Assembly (NCBI GenBank): GCA_963703945.1
Contig: CAVPGM010000005.1
Span: forward strand, 1-64,000
Direction of reading: 5' to 3'
Origin: JALORV01 sp963703945
Lineage (GTDB): Bacteria; Pseudomonadota; Gammaproteobacteria; Burkholderiales; Burkholderiaceae_F
DNA: 64,000 nt
Shown here: positions 33,203-42,700 of the stretch, one piece after another
Layout of the letters: every line of letters starts with the position of its first letter
Position numbering within the stretch: position 1 is the first letter of the stretch
The notes under the pieces: generated by a model
Told to the model about the DNA's origin: nothing
Seen by the model: only the letters and a program-made list of their open reading frames with translations
Databases searched by the model: none
Program-made: the position numbers and the translations under genes

Positions 33203-34342
33203 ATGAGATCCCGATCGATTCCTGCGGTGTACATGCGCGGCGGCACCAGCCGCGGTCTGATGTTCCGGGCCGACAACCTGCCGGCCGACCCCGCGCGTTG
33301 GGACGCCATCTTCTGCGCGGCGATGGGGTCGCCAGACCCGAACGGCCGGCAGCTCGACGGCATGGGCGGCGGCCTGTCGTCGCTGTCGAAGGTGTGCGTG
33401 GTGGGTCGACCCTCGAGAGCCGACGCGGACATCGACTACAGCTTCGCCCAGGTGGCGATTGGCGAGGCGCGGGTCGACATGAGCGGCAATTGCGGCAACA
33501 TGAGTTCGGCCGTCGGCCCGTTCGCGGTCGACGAGGGATTCGTCACCGCGGCCGACGGACCGGTGACGGTCCGCATCCACAACACGAATACGCGCAAGAT
33601 CATCCATTCCTCGTTCGAAGTCCGCGACGGGCGCGCGCTGCAGAACGGCACGCTGGCGATTCCGGGCGTGGCCGGCACCGGTGCGCCGATACGACTGGAG
33701 TTCCTCGAACCCGGTGGAGCCGTCACCGGCAAGCTGCTGCCGACCGGGGACGTCACCGAGGAACTCGACGTTCCGGGCCTCGGCCGCATCGATGTGTCGA
33801 TGGTCGATGCGGGCAACGCCTGTGTCTTCGTCCGCGCCGAAAGCCTCGGGTTGAAGGGCAACGAGACACCGGACCAGATCGAGCACGACGCGCGGGTGAT
33901 GGAAGCGCTGCTGGCGATCCGCGCGCGCGCCTCGGTCGCCATGGGCATCGCGGCGGACGTGGCGCAGGCGCGGGCGAAGATGACGACGCCTTCGATCGGC
34001 ATCATTTCGGCGCCGCAGGCATGGACCTCGCTTGACGGCGAGCAGTTCGGTGCGGACGCGGCTGACTTGACGGTGAGAATGATTTCGAGCAACCAGCCGC
34101 ACCGCGCTTTGCCACTGACGGCGTCGCTGTGTGTCGCGGTGGCCGCCAGCATTCCGGACACGCTGGCGCATACGGTGGCGCGCTTTCCGGGCAGCGGCCC
34201 GCTGCGGCTGGGCATGCCGTCCGGCGTGCTGACGGTCTCGGCCGAAGTGCGCAAGGATCGCGACGGCTGGTATGCGCAGTGCGGCAGCTTCTTCCGGACC
34301 GCTCGGCGCCTGTTCGAGGGCCGTGTCTGCCTGCCGAGCTAG
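33203..34342 (+). CDS. PrpF-family methylaconitate/methylitaconate isomerase
   Basis: 379 residues. The PrpF family isomerises trans- to cis-aconitate-like methyl compounds, in the 2-methylcitrate cycle with AcnD or in related pathways. Signatures: VYMRGGTSRGLMFRADNLP at the start, GMGGGLSSLSKVCVV, the catalytic-region MSGNCGNMSSAVGPFAV (conserved cysteine), and VPGLGRIDVSMVDAGNACVFV. No prpB, prpC or acnD is nearby, so the exact substrate is open. Intact; start 33203 lies close to the queC start on the other strand. Confidence 0.88.
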   Translation: MRSRSIPAVYMRGGTSRGLMFRADNLPADPARWDAIFCAAMGSPDPNGRQLDGMGGGLSSLSKVCVVGRPSRADADIDYSFAQVAIGEARVDMSGNCGNMSSAVGPFAVDEGFVTAADGPVTVRIHNTNTRKIIHSSFEVRDGRALQNGTLAIPGVAGTGAPIRLEFLEPGGAVTGKLLPTGDVTEELDVPGLGRIDVSMVDAGNACVFVRAESLGLKGNETPDQIEHDARVMEALLAIRARASVAMGIAADVAQARAKMTTPSIGIISAPQAWTSLDGEQFGADAADLTVRMISSNQPHRALPLTASLCVAVAASIPDTLAHTVARFPGSGPLRLGMPSGVLTVSAEVRKDRDGWYAQCGSFFRTARRLFEGRVCLPS

Positions 34343-34350
34343 AGGGCTGC

Positions 34351-34836
34351 TCAAGCCAGCCGGCCGGCCTCGGCGAGTTCGCGGATGCGGATCACCGTAT
34401 CGAGATCCGCGCATTCGTAGGCCTGCTGTCGCAGGGCAACCGTCATTTCATCCAGGCCGTCCTCGCCGACCACCTCCGAGTCAGCCTGGTAGACAAAGCG
34501 CAGGTAAAGGTCGTCCGGCGTCGGTTCCTCGATGGTGATCGTCATCCGGCTGGCCGGCCATGAGGCGCCGGCCGCGGTATGGATCTCGCTGCGCTCCTGG
34601 GGAAAGAGCTGCACGCGGTCGTGCACGCGGAAGCTGCCGTAGTCGAGCGTCCGTTCGAGCTCGATCACCTCGCCCAGCCGGCTGCGCGCGTCGATGACGG
34701 CGCGTTCCAGTCCGCCGATGAACTGGGTCGGATCCTCGGCGCGCAGGACCAGTCCGCGCCACAACTGTTCGCGCGTCAGCTCGGTCAGCAGCGGCATCAG
34801 CGGGTCGTTGATCTGCACCAGGTGCTCGTAACGCAT
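34351..34836 (-). CDS. DUF1857 / SRPBCC-superfamily protein
   Basis: 161 residues. Starts MRYEHLVQINDPLMPLLTEL, then LTREQLWRGLVLRAEDPTQFI, VIELERTLDYG and MTITIEEPTPDDLYLRFVYQ, matching the AtaL-like DUF1857 branch of the START/SRPBCC helix-grip fold, which binds hydrophobic ligands. No enzymatic residues can be assigned. Seven bases separate it from the nitroreductase gene upstream on the same strand, so they are likely co-transcribed. Confidence 0.8.
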   Translation of the reverse strand: MRYEHLVQINDPLMPLLTELTREQLWRGLVLRAEDPTQFIGGLERAVIDARSRLGEVIELERTLDYGSFRVHDRVQLFPQERSEIHTAAGASWPASRMTITIEEPTPDDLYLRFVYQADSEVVGEDGLDEMTVALRQQAYECADLDTVIRIRELAEAGRLA

Positions 34837-34843
34837 GCGCCGG

Positions 34844-35632
34844 TCATTCAGGTGCGAGAAAACCCTGCCGCTCGAGCAGGGCGCGGATCTCCGCTGACTT
34901 GGGGCCGAAGTAATCGGGGTCGTACTTGATCCGGCTGGTGTAGAACATCGCCAGCGACGTGATGCCTTCCGCCTCGATCTGCGCCTTCAGCTCCGGCATG
35001 CCCATGTATCGCTGCCAGCCGCGCACCTCGCGCTCGGCATAGGTGGCGTCAATCTCGGCCGGCTGCGGCGCGCGGTAGACCTCGTCGTGCAGCAAGGCCC
35101 CGGTCGGCAGGCGATCGCGCTTCGCTGGGTCTTCCGCCGGGTAGCCGACGACGATCGACGTGACCGGCACGACGGTTTCCGGTAGCTGCAGGAAATCGAC
35201 CAGTTGCGGCAGCGAAAATAGCGTCGTTCCCATGTAACAGATGCCGAGCTCGCGCGCCTCGAACCCGAGACAGATGTTCTGCGCGACGATCATTGCGTCG
35301 TAGGCGGCGACGTGATAGCCGAGCAGGTTCGCGAAGTTGTCGCGCGCGCCGCGCTGACGCAGCCAGACTCGCGTGCGGTGCCAGTCGGCGCAAACCGTCA
35401 TCACCAGCGGCGCCTGCAGGATCATCGGCTGTTCCATGTGCAGCTCGTATAGCCGGCGCTTGCGGTCGGCGTCGCGCGTCAGGACGATCGATACACAGTT
35501 GAGGTTGCCCGATGACGATCCACCCGCGACTGCGTCATCGCACACCTCGCGGATCAGCGCCTCGTCGATCGGGGTCGGGTGGAAACGGCGGATGGAACGG
35601 TGCCGGCGCAGCAGCGTGGGCAGGTCGGTCAT
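34844..35632 (-). CDS. Nitroreductase-family flavoprotein
   Basis: 262 residues. FMN-dependent NAD(P)H oxidoreductase. The opening TLLRRHRSIRRFHPTPIDE with RRHRSIR is the FMN phosphate-binding motif; GGSSSGNLNCVS and LGICYMGTTLF complete the flavin pocket. The C-terminal extension (GWQRYMGMPELKAQIEAEG) resembles the NfsA-like group. Substrate unknown. Start ATG at 35632. Operon with the DUF1857 gene. Confidence 0.87.
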   Translation of the reverse strand: MTDLPTLLRRHRSIRRFHPTPIDEALIREVCDDAVAGGSSSGNLNCVSIVLTRDADRKRRLYELHMEQPMILQAPLVMTVCADWHRTRVWLRQRGARDNFANLLGYHVAAYDAMIVAQNICLGFEARELGICYMGTTLFSLPQLVDFLQLPETVVPVTSIVVGYPAEDPAKRDRLPTGALLHDEVYRAPQPAEIDATYAEREVRGWQRYMGMPELKAQIEAEGITSLAMFYTSRIKYDPDYFGPKSAEIRALLERQGFLAPE

Positions 35633-35720
35633 CGGATGGGAATGGAATATTTGAGGAGTGTTTAACCCCATTGTCCCCGAAGCCGCGTTTCCAGTGCATC
35701 GGACCCCAAGGAGACTCCCG

Positions 35721-36528
35721 ATGCTGAACCGATTCGCTGTAGCGGCCGCCATGGCTGCCACCGTAGCCGGCCTGATGAGCCTGTCGTCGCCAGCCATGGC
35801 CGTCGGTTCGCTGGTCGACGTGCAGGTGATCGACCGTGCGACCGGCAACACCTTGCCGATGTACTGGCACAACGGGCACTGGTGGGTACCTGGAACGCCC
35901 GGCAATCGCTACGCGGTCGCGCTGACCAATCGCGCCGGCGGACGTGCGCTGACCGTGGTGTCCGTCGACGGCGTCAACGTGGTCAGCGGCGACACCGCGG
36001 CGCACGACCAGGTGGGCTACGTGCTGAGCCCGGGCCAGTACGCGCAGATCACCGGCTGGCGCAAGGACATGACGCGCATCGCCGCGTTCGAATTCACCGC
36101 GCTGCGGGATTCCTATGCGGCTCGCACCGGGCGGCCGGACAACGTCGGCGTGATCGGCGTGGCCGTGTTCAGGGAACGTCCGCGGCCGATGCCGGCGCCG
36201 CCGGTGCTGTCGAAGCCGGAAGCGGCACGCGACGCAGCGTCTTCGGGGGCCGGGGCGAGCGCGGCCAACGAATCGGACGCACGTGCTCGGCAGGACGAGG
36301 CCCAGCCGCGCGAGCAGCGGCTCGGGACAGGTCATGGCCGCAACGAGACACTCGCCGACCAGCTATACGGACTTCGAGCGCGACCAGTCGACGCCCAACG
36401 AGCTGATCGCCATCCACTACGACAGTCGCGACAATCTGATCGCGATGGGCGTGATCCCGCGGCCGCGCGCGGTGCCGAATCCCTTCCCTGCCACGGCGGG
36501 TTTCGTGCCCGATCCGCCGCGCCATTGA
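35721..36528 (+). CDS. Secreted conserved hypothetical protein (one frameshift)
   Basis: About 269 residues when joined. Ribosome site AAGGAG, start 35721, a signal peptide ending PAMAV, then a beta-rich part (VDVQVIDRATGNTLPMYWHNG, GNRYAVALTNRAGGRALTVV) of the kind annotated as conserved envelope protein in Burkholderiales. Near 36345 the frame must change to reach SYTDFERDQSTPNELIAIHY and the end ATAGFVPDPPRH at 36528; without this the frame runs into the sigma-factor gene. The ending is well conserved in the family as I know it, so a one-base indel is likely. It lies 74 bp upstream of the ECF sigma gene. Confidence 0.65.
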
Positions 36529-36602
36529 GGGCTGCATTGACGGCGCTTCCGACGGCTGTCGTGACGATCGGCCGGCATCCGGTGCGGGCACAATCGCCCG
36601 CG

Positions 36603-37172
36603 ATGAGTGCCGCGCCGACCGACGAGGAACTGCTGGCCGCCTACGCAGCCGGCGATGCGCGCGCATTCGGCGAGTTGTACGAGCGGCATGAGCGTCCGGT
36701 GTACCGCTACTTCCTGCGCCAGGGAGCCGCGCCCGCGCTCGCCGACGACCTGCTGCAGGACACCTGGATGGCGGTCATCCGCAATGCCGAGCGCTTCGAG
36801 CCGCGGGCGAAGTTCACGACGTGGCTCTTTACCGTGGCGCGCAGCAAGATGATCGATCACTGGCGCGCAAAGGACGATGCGATCAGCCTCGAGGAGGCTG
36901 CCAACGATCCCGACGACACGCCGTTCGACGTGGCGGCAAGTGAATCCGACCGTCCCGACGTGCAGGCACTGTCCAGGGCGCATGCGCGGGCCTTCGTCGA
37001 GGCGGTCGAGGCGCTGCCCGCGGCGCAGAAGGAGGCATTCTTGCTGCAGGCCGAAGGCGGACTGACACTGGAGGAGATTGCAACGATCACGCAAGTGGGT
37101 CACGAGACGGTCAAGAGCCGGTTGCGCTACGCGATGACGAAGCTGCGATCGGCGATGGAGGCATGGCAATGA
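36603..37172 (+). CDS. ECF-type RNA polymerase sigma factor
   Basis: 189 residues. Region 2 is recognisable from ARAFGELYERHERPVYRYFLRQ, LADDLLQDTWMAVIRNAERF and KFTTWLFTVARSKMIDHWR; region 4 from LPAAQKEAFLLQAEGGLTLEEIATIT and HETVKSRLRYAMTKLR. This is a typical small ECF sigma of the group paired with a one-helix anti-sigma. The start at 36603 is the natural domain boundary; the longer open frame upstream is the frameshifted preceding gene. ATGA overlap with the anti-sigma gene. Confidence 0.92.
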   Translation: MSAAPTDEELLAAYAAGDARAFGELYERHERPVYRYFLRQGAAPALADDLLQDTWMAVIRNAERFEPRAKFTTWLFTVARSKMIDHWRAKDDAISLEEAANDPDDTPFDVAASESDRPDVQALSRAHARAFVEAVEALPAAQKEAFLLQAEGGLTLEEIATITQVGHETVKSRLRYAMTKLRSAMEAWQ

Positions 37173-38143
37173 GCGGCGACGGCGCCGATCGCGTCACCCA
37201 GGGCTACCGCGCGGCCAGCGAGGCGCTCGACGAGCGTCCGTCGGCTGCGACGCGTGCCGCGATCCTCGCCGCGGCTGCGCGGCAGGTGCAGGCGGGACCG
37301 CGCGATGCTCAGTCGCCGCTGGCAACCTCGCCAACGCCGTCGCGCTCGCGATGGCCGCTGGCCGCAGTAGCCACCGTGCTGTTGTCGACGCTCGCGGTGA
37401 TGATGGCGACCCGCACCGAGCGGGAGATGTCGACATTCACGCCACCGACAGATGCGGTCGCAGAGAAAACGGCGCCCATCGCGCCCGCTGCGCCTACAGT
37501 CGATTCGACGACGCCGGCTACTGCTCCGGCCGAGCCTCCGGCGCCGTCGGTGGAGCGCAAGCAGCAGCGGGGGAAGGGCGCCGCGGCCGCTCGTCTCGAT
37601 GCACCTTCCGCAGCACCGTCGACGGCCAACGAAGCGCGGCGCAACGCGGCTGCTGCTCCGGCGATCGCGCCCAAGGTGGCAGCGCCGGCGGCGGAGCCTC
37701 TGCGCGCGAAGGAAGAACTGGAACAACAGCGGACGACAGAACCGCGGGTATCCGACCAGGGCGCTCCCGCCTCATCCGCCGCATCACCGCCGACGATGTC
37801 GACCGACCGCGACGGACTGCTGAAGCGGGCGCCTGCGCCGGCCGCCATGCCGGATTCCGCGGTGTCCGCCGAGTCGCCTGCGCGGCAGCGCGACGAGCGC
37901 AGCGCGGTATCCGGGGCTGCGCAACAGGCAGCGAAGCCTGCCGCGTCCGAATCCGCGGGTGCAGCCGTGGGACAGGCGCGTAGCGAGGTGGACCTGGGCG
38001 CCGAAGCGTGGCTCGAGAAGATCATCGCGCTGCGCGCGGGCGGCCGAGACGCCGAGGCCGATGCCGAGCTCAAGCGCTTTCGCGAGCGCTATCCGCAGGT
38101 GCAGGTCCCGCCGTCCGCGCTGCCACCCACGGGCACGCGATAG
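37169..38143 (+). CDS. Membrane-anchored anti-sigma-factor-like protein
   Basis: 324 residues. Short cytoplasmic N-terminal domain (about 1-50, MSGDGADRVTQGYRAASEAL), a single membrane helix (about 52-75, WPLAAVATVLLSTLAVMMA), then a long alanine/proline-rich periplasmic linker and a helical C-terminal tail (EVDLGAEAWLEKIIALRAGG). The order cytoplasmic domain-helix-periplasm and the ATGA overlap with the sigma gene make it the likely cognate anti-sigma. The linker is low complexity, so periplasmic sensing domains are not identifiable. Confidence 0.75.
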   Translation: MSGDGADRVTQGYRAASEALDERPSAATRAAILAAAARQVQAGPRDAQSPLATSPTPSRSRWPLAAVATVLLSTLAVMMATRTEREMSTFTPPTDAVAEKTAPIAPAAPTVDSTTPATAPAEPPAPSVERKQQRGKGAAAARLDAPSAAPSTANEARRNAAAAPAIAPKVAAPAAEPLRAKEELEQQRTTEPRVSDQGAPASSAASPPTMSTDRDGLLKRAPAPAAMPDSAVSAESPARQRDERSAVSGAAQQAAKPAASESAGAAVGQARSEVDLGAEAWLEKIIALRAGGRDAEADAELKRFRERYPQVQVPPSALPPTGTR

Positions 38144-38159
38144 GAAGCGAATCACCGGT

Positions 38160-39608
38160 TCATGCCGCGACGGACGAAGGGATTCCGTGCGGCGCGGCAA
38201 GCTCGACGCGTTCGACTGCCATCCGACCTTCGAACGCCTGCAGCGCCAGACGCGCCGCATCCGCCTCGAATGCTCGCGGAGCTGTCTGCGCCAGCGCCTG
38301 CGCCGCTTCCAGCGTCTTGACCGACCCCAGCCAGCACCAGCGATCGAAGACATGCACGTCCTCGCGGAAGCGATCCGCGTTGCGCTCGACCAGCGCGACC
38401 GCACCATCGTGCGGCCAGGGCGGTAGCAGCCAGGGTGCAAGCAGATCGCGCAGCCGCTCCGCATGTTCGGCCAGCGGCTCGGCGCCGACGCAGGCGCCGC
38501 GGCAGCGATGCAGCTGGTAGCTGAAGCACGGCGAGGCGTCGCCGCTGCGCCTCCGGCCTTCGAGCTTCAGGACCTTCATGCACAGCCCGTGCTCGGCTGC
38601 CAGATCGCTCAACATCCTGCGCGCCGATGAGCGCGAGCCAAAGGGGCCGTACACGCGGCCGAATGCGTCCGGCGGCACCGTCGCGGCCGGCAGGTAGCGG
38701 GGAACGCCGGACCCGTCCAGTTCGACCATCACCTGATTGAGTCGGCGCCGCAAGGCCACGTTGTGCGCGGGCAGGCGGGTCTTCACCAGCTCGCATTCGC
38801 GCAGCAGCGCGCCGAGTTCGCCTGCCGTTTCCTCCCACTCGAGACGATGGATTTCCTGCGAAAGCCGCAGTTCGCGCGGTGCACGGTGCTCGGCGTTGAA
38901 ATGACCGGCGACGCGTGCGCGCAGATCGACGCTCTTGCCGATGTAGATCGGATGCTCGTTCAGGCCGTAGAACAGGTAGACACCGGGCGCGTGCGGCAGC
39001 TGTTCGAGGGCGTCCGGCGGCAGATGCGGTGGCATGCTGGGGTGGCGCAGCAGGGCGGTCACAGCGAGATCGAGCTCGGCGGGCGAGTGACGATCGCCGA
39101 GCACCTGCATCAGCCGCCACAAAACGCGAGCATCACCGAGCGCGCGGTGGCGCTGCTCGCCAGCGAGGCCGAAGCGCTCGATGATCGCATCGAGCGTGTG
39201 CGGCGCGCGGTCCGGGTACAGATAGCGGGACAGCCGTACAGTGCACAGCGTGCGTGCGTGGAAGTTGAGTCCGGCGCGTGCGAACTCGGCGCGCAGGAAG
39301 CCGTAATCGAAGCGTGCGTTGTGGGCGATGAAGATGGCGCCGTCGAGTCGGTCAAGGACTTCCTGTGCGACTCCGGAAAATGGCGGCGCATCGCGCACCA
39401 TGTCGTTGCTGATGCCCGTGAGCCACTGGATTTCCGGCGGAATCGGCATGCCGGGATTGACCAGCGATGACCACTCGGTGACACGCGTGTCGTTGCCGTC
39501 GACATCGACGCTCACCATGCCGATTTCCGTGACGCGTTCGCGTTCCGGACTCGAGCCGGTGGTCTCGACATCCACGAAAGCCAGGCGCGGGGCGAAGCGA
39601 GGGAGCAT
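38160..39608 (-). CDS. DnaQ-like 3'-5' exonuclease fused to a GIY-YIG (UvrC/Cho-like) nuclease domain
   Basis: 482 residues. Residues 1-180 form an exonuclease of the epsilon type: FVDVETTG (Exo I, D and E), IAHNARFDYGFL (Exo II) and HRALGDARVLW (Exo III). Residues 205-300 form a GIY-YIG domain: PGVYLFYGLNEHPIYIGKSVDLRARV. The C-terminal part has FGSRSSARRMLSDLA and a cysteine pair region HRCRGACVG like that of UvrC N-terminal halves. The combination suggests a DNA-repair nuclease of the Cho/UvrC type with a proofreading-like partner. Divergent from the glutamate dehydrogenase gene. The fusion is known in many proteobacteria. Confidence 0.88.
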   Translation of the reverse strand: MLPRFAPRLAFVDVETTGSSPERERVTEIGMVSVDVDGNDTRVTEWSSLVNPGMPIPPEIQWLTGISNDMVRDAPPFSGVAQEVLDRLDGAIFIAHNARFDYGFLRAEFARAGLNFHARTLCTVRLSRYLYPDRAPHTLDAIIERFGLAGEQRHRALGDARVLWRLMQVLGDRHSPAELDLAVTALLRHPSMPPHLPPDALEQLPHAPGVYLFYGLNEHPIYIGKSVDLRARVAGHFNAEHRAPRELRLSQEIHRLEWEETAGELGALLRECELVKTRLPAHNVALRRRLNQVMVELDGSGVPRYLPAATVPPDAFGRVYGPFGSRSSARRMLSDLAAEHGLCMKVLKLEGRRRSGDASPCFSYQLHRCRGACVGAEPLAEHAERLRDLLAPWLLPPWPHDGAVALVERNADRFREDVHVFDRWCWLGSVKTLEAAQALAQTAPRAFEADAARLALQAFEGRMAVERVELAAPHGIPSSVAA

Positions 39609-39632
39609 CGGATTCGGCAGGCAGGGGGCGCC

Positions 39633-39647
39633 GCCGGATTATCCGGC
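39633..39647. promoter_or_regulatory. 7+1+7 perfect palindrome in the exonuclease/gdh divergent gap
   Basis: GCCGGAT-T-ATCCGGC in the 130-bp gap between the divergent exonuclease and glutamate dehydrogenase genes. It may be an operator; only the symmetry supports it. Confidence 0.25.
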
Positions 39648-39738
39648 AGCGCAGTTCGCGCGGCTCCGTCGGCGCGGGCATACTGATGGGCTCGAAGAGC
39701 CGGCCGCCCGGCGGTGGTCGGCAGATCGGAGAGACACG

Positions 39739-42700
39739 ATGAACTCGCCCACTACAACGACATCGACCCCGGCGAAGGCAGCGACCCCGGCAACGACTGC
39801 GACCTTGGCGACCCCGGGCGAAACACCCGAGGCGGAGCGGCTGCGCGAGGTCATTGCCCTCGCCGGGAAGCAAGCGTCGCCGGTTGACCGCGCGATGCTG
39901 GCCGTATTCGCCGGCATCTACTTCGGTCAGGCGGATCCCGAGGATATCCGGGCGCGCAGTGCGGACGACCTGCACGGCGCGATGCGGTCGCACTTCGAGT
40001 TTTTCCGCCATCGCGTCCCCGGCCAGGCGAAACTGCGCGTGTTCAACCCGAACCCGCGCGACAACGGTTTCAGCTCGCGTCACACGATCGTCGAGATCGT
40101 CAATGACGATATGCCCTTCCTGGTCGACTCGGTGTCGATGGAGATCAACCGGCAGGGGCCGGCGCTGCACCTGATCATCCATCCGATTTTCGCCGTCGAG
40201 CGCGATGCCGCCGGCAACCTGAAGGCCGTGCATGCCCGGCAGGACAAGCCCGACCTCCCGCGTGAATCGGTGATGCACGTGGAAGTCGACCGGCTCGCCG
40301 ATCCGGCGGCGCGCGCCGCACTCGCGGCCGGCATCGAGCGTGTGCTCGGCGACGTGCGGGCGGCCGTGGACGACTGGAAGCTGATGGTCGCACAGCTGCG
40401 GTCCGTCATCCGGGAACTGGGCACGAATCCGCCGCCCGTGCCGCGCGAGGAGCTTGTCGAATCGCGTGCATTCCTGCAGTGGCTGACCGAGGATCACATG
40501 CTGCTGCTCGGTTACCGCCGACACGATCTGGTGAAGCGTGGCGACGACATCGACCTCGTCCGCGAGGCGGGCAGCGGACTCGGCATCCTGCGCGACGGCA
40601 GCGAGACGCGCGACATCTCGAGCAGCTTTGCCACCGTGCCGCGCGAGGTGCGCGGCCTCGCCAGTTCGCCGACTCCGCTGCTGCTGGTGACCAAGGCCAA
40701 TTCGCGCGCAACCGTGCACCGACCCGGCTATCTCGATTATGTCGGCGTCAAGCGCTACGACAGCGAGGGCCGGGTGATCGGCGAGCACCGCTTTGTCGGT
40801 CTTTTTACATCGGCCGCCTACAGCACGCGCGTGTCCGAAGTCCCACTGGTGCGGGGCAAGGTGCAGCAGGTGATCGAGCGCGCCGGCCTGGCATCTGCCA
40901 GTCATCTCGGCAAGGCGTTGACGCACATTCTCGAGACTTATCCGCGCGACGAGCTGCTCCAGATGACCGTCGACGAACTGGCGGAGATTGCCAACGGCAT
41001 CCTGCGGCTCGGTGAACGCCAGCGCTTCCGCTTGTTCGTGCGGCGCGACGCCTTCGACCGCTTCGTTTTCTGTCTGATCTTCGTGCCGCGCGAGAACTAT
41101 ACGACCGAGCTGAGACGCAAGTTCCAGCAGATCCTGCTCGAGGCATTCGACGGCTCGGCGGCGGAGTTCGACGTGCTGCTGACCGACGCGGTGCTCGCGC
41201 GCATCCACATTACGGTACGCACGACGCCCGGTCGCATCCCGGCCTACGATCGCGCCGCGATCGAGGCGCGGCTGGCGGCGGCCGCGCGACGCTGGGAGGA
41301 CGACCTGCGGGATGTTCTCAACAGCACCGAGGACGAGTCGCGCGCGGCACCGCTGATCAAGCGGTTCGGCACGGCGTTTCCGGTGTCGTATCGCGAACAG
41401 GTCGACGCCCGCGGCGCGGTCGAGGACATGCAGCGGCTCGATCGTCTATCGCCGGGAGAGCTGTCGCTCAAGCTGCAGCGACCGCGCGACCGCGCCTCCA
41501 ACCGACTCGTGTTCAAGGTCTATCACGGCGGCGCCCCGGTGCCGCTGTCGGATTCGTTACCGATGCTCGAGCACATGGGCGTGCGCGTGCTGGCGGAGCG
41601 GCCGTACGAGATCACGCCCGAGGGTGGCGGTTCGCTGTGGATCCACGACTTCGAACTCGAAGCGCCGGGGGTCGACGAGCTCGACATCGATGCGCTCGCG
41701 CCTCTGTTCGAGGACGCGTTTGCGCGGGTCTTCGCCGGCCGCGTCGAGAACGACGATTTCAACCGTCTTGTGCTGAAGGCCGGCCTGGCGGCCGATGACA
41801 TCGCCGTATTGCGCGCCTACGCGAAGTACCTGAGGCAGATCGGATTTCCGCTGTCACAGCCGTACATCGAGGCGACCTTCACCGCGAACCCGCGCATCGC
41901 GCACATGCTGATGCGCCTGTTCAGATTGCGCTTCGACCCGACGCAGCGCGACGATGCCGCGGCGGAGAGCCAGGTGCGTGCCATCGAGCAGGCGCTCGAC
42001 CGGGTGCCGAACGCCAGCGAAGACCGCGTCCTGCGCCAGTATCTTGCGCTGGTGGTTGCCACGTTGCGCACGAATCTCTGGCGCACGGGGGTCGGTTCGA
42101 GCGGCGCCGATGGACCGCGCAGGCCGTTCGTATCGTTCAAGTTCGATCCGAAGCGGATCCCCGGCCTCCCCGAGCCGCGGCCGATGTTCGAGATCTTCGT
42201 GTATTCGACCCGCTTCGAAGGCGTGCACCTGCGCGGCGGCAAGGTCGCTCGCGGTGGCCTGCGCTGGTCGGACCGTCCCGAGGATTTCCGCACCGAGGTG
42301 CTCGGGCTGGTCAAGGCGCAGATGGTGAAGAACACCGTCATCGTTCCGGTCGGCTCGAAGGGCGGGTTCGTGCTGAAGAAGGCGCCGCCGGCGACGGACC
42401 GCGAAGCCACGCTGAAGGAGGGCATCGCCTGCTACCAGGATTACCTGCGCGGGCTGCTCGACCTGACTGACAACCTCGTGCAGGGCGCGGTGGTGCCGCC
42501 GCCCCACGTGGTCCGTCACGATGGCGACGATCCCTACCTGGTGGTAGCGGCCGACAAGGGTACGGCGACGTTTTCCGACTACGCCAACGCGATCAGCGCT
42601 GAATACGGACACTGGCTGGGCGATGCCTTCGCCTCCGGTGGCAGCGCCGGCTACGACCACAAGAAGATGGGAATCACCGCGCGCGGTGCGTGGGAGAGCG

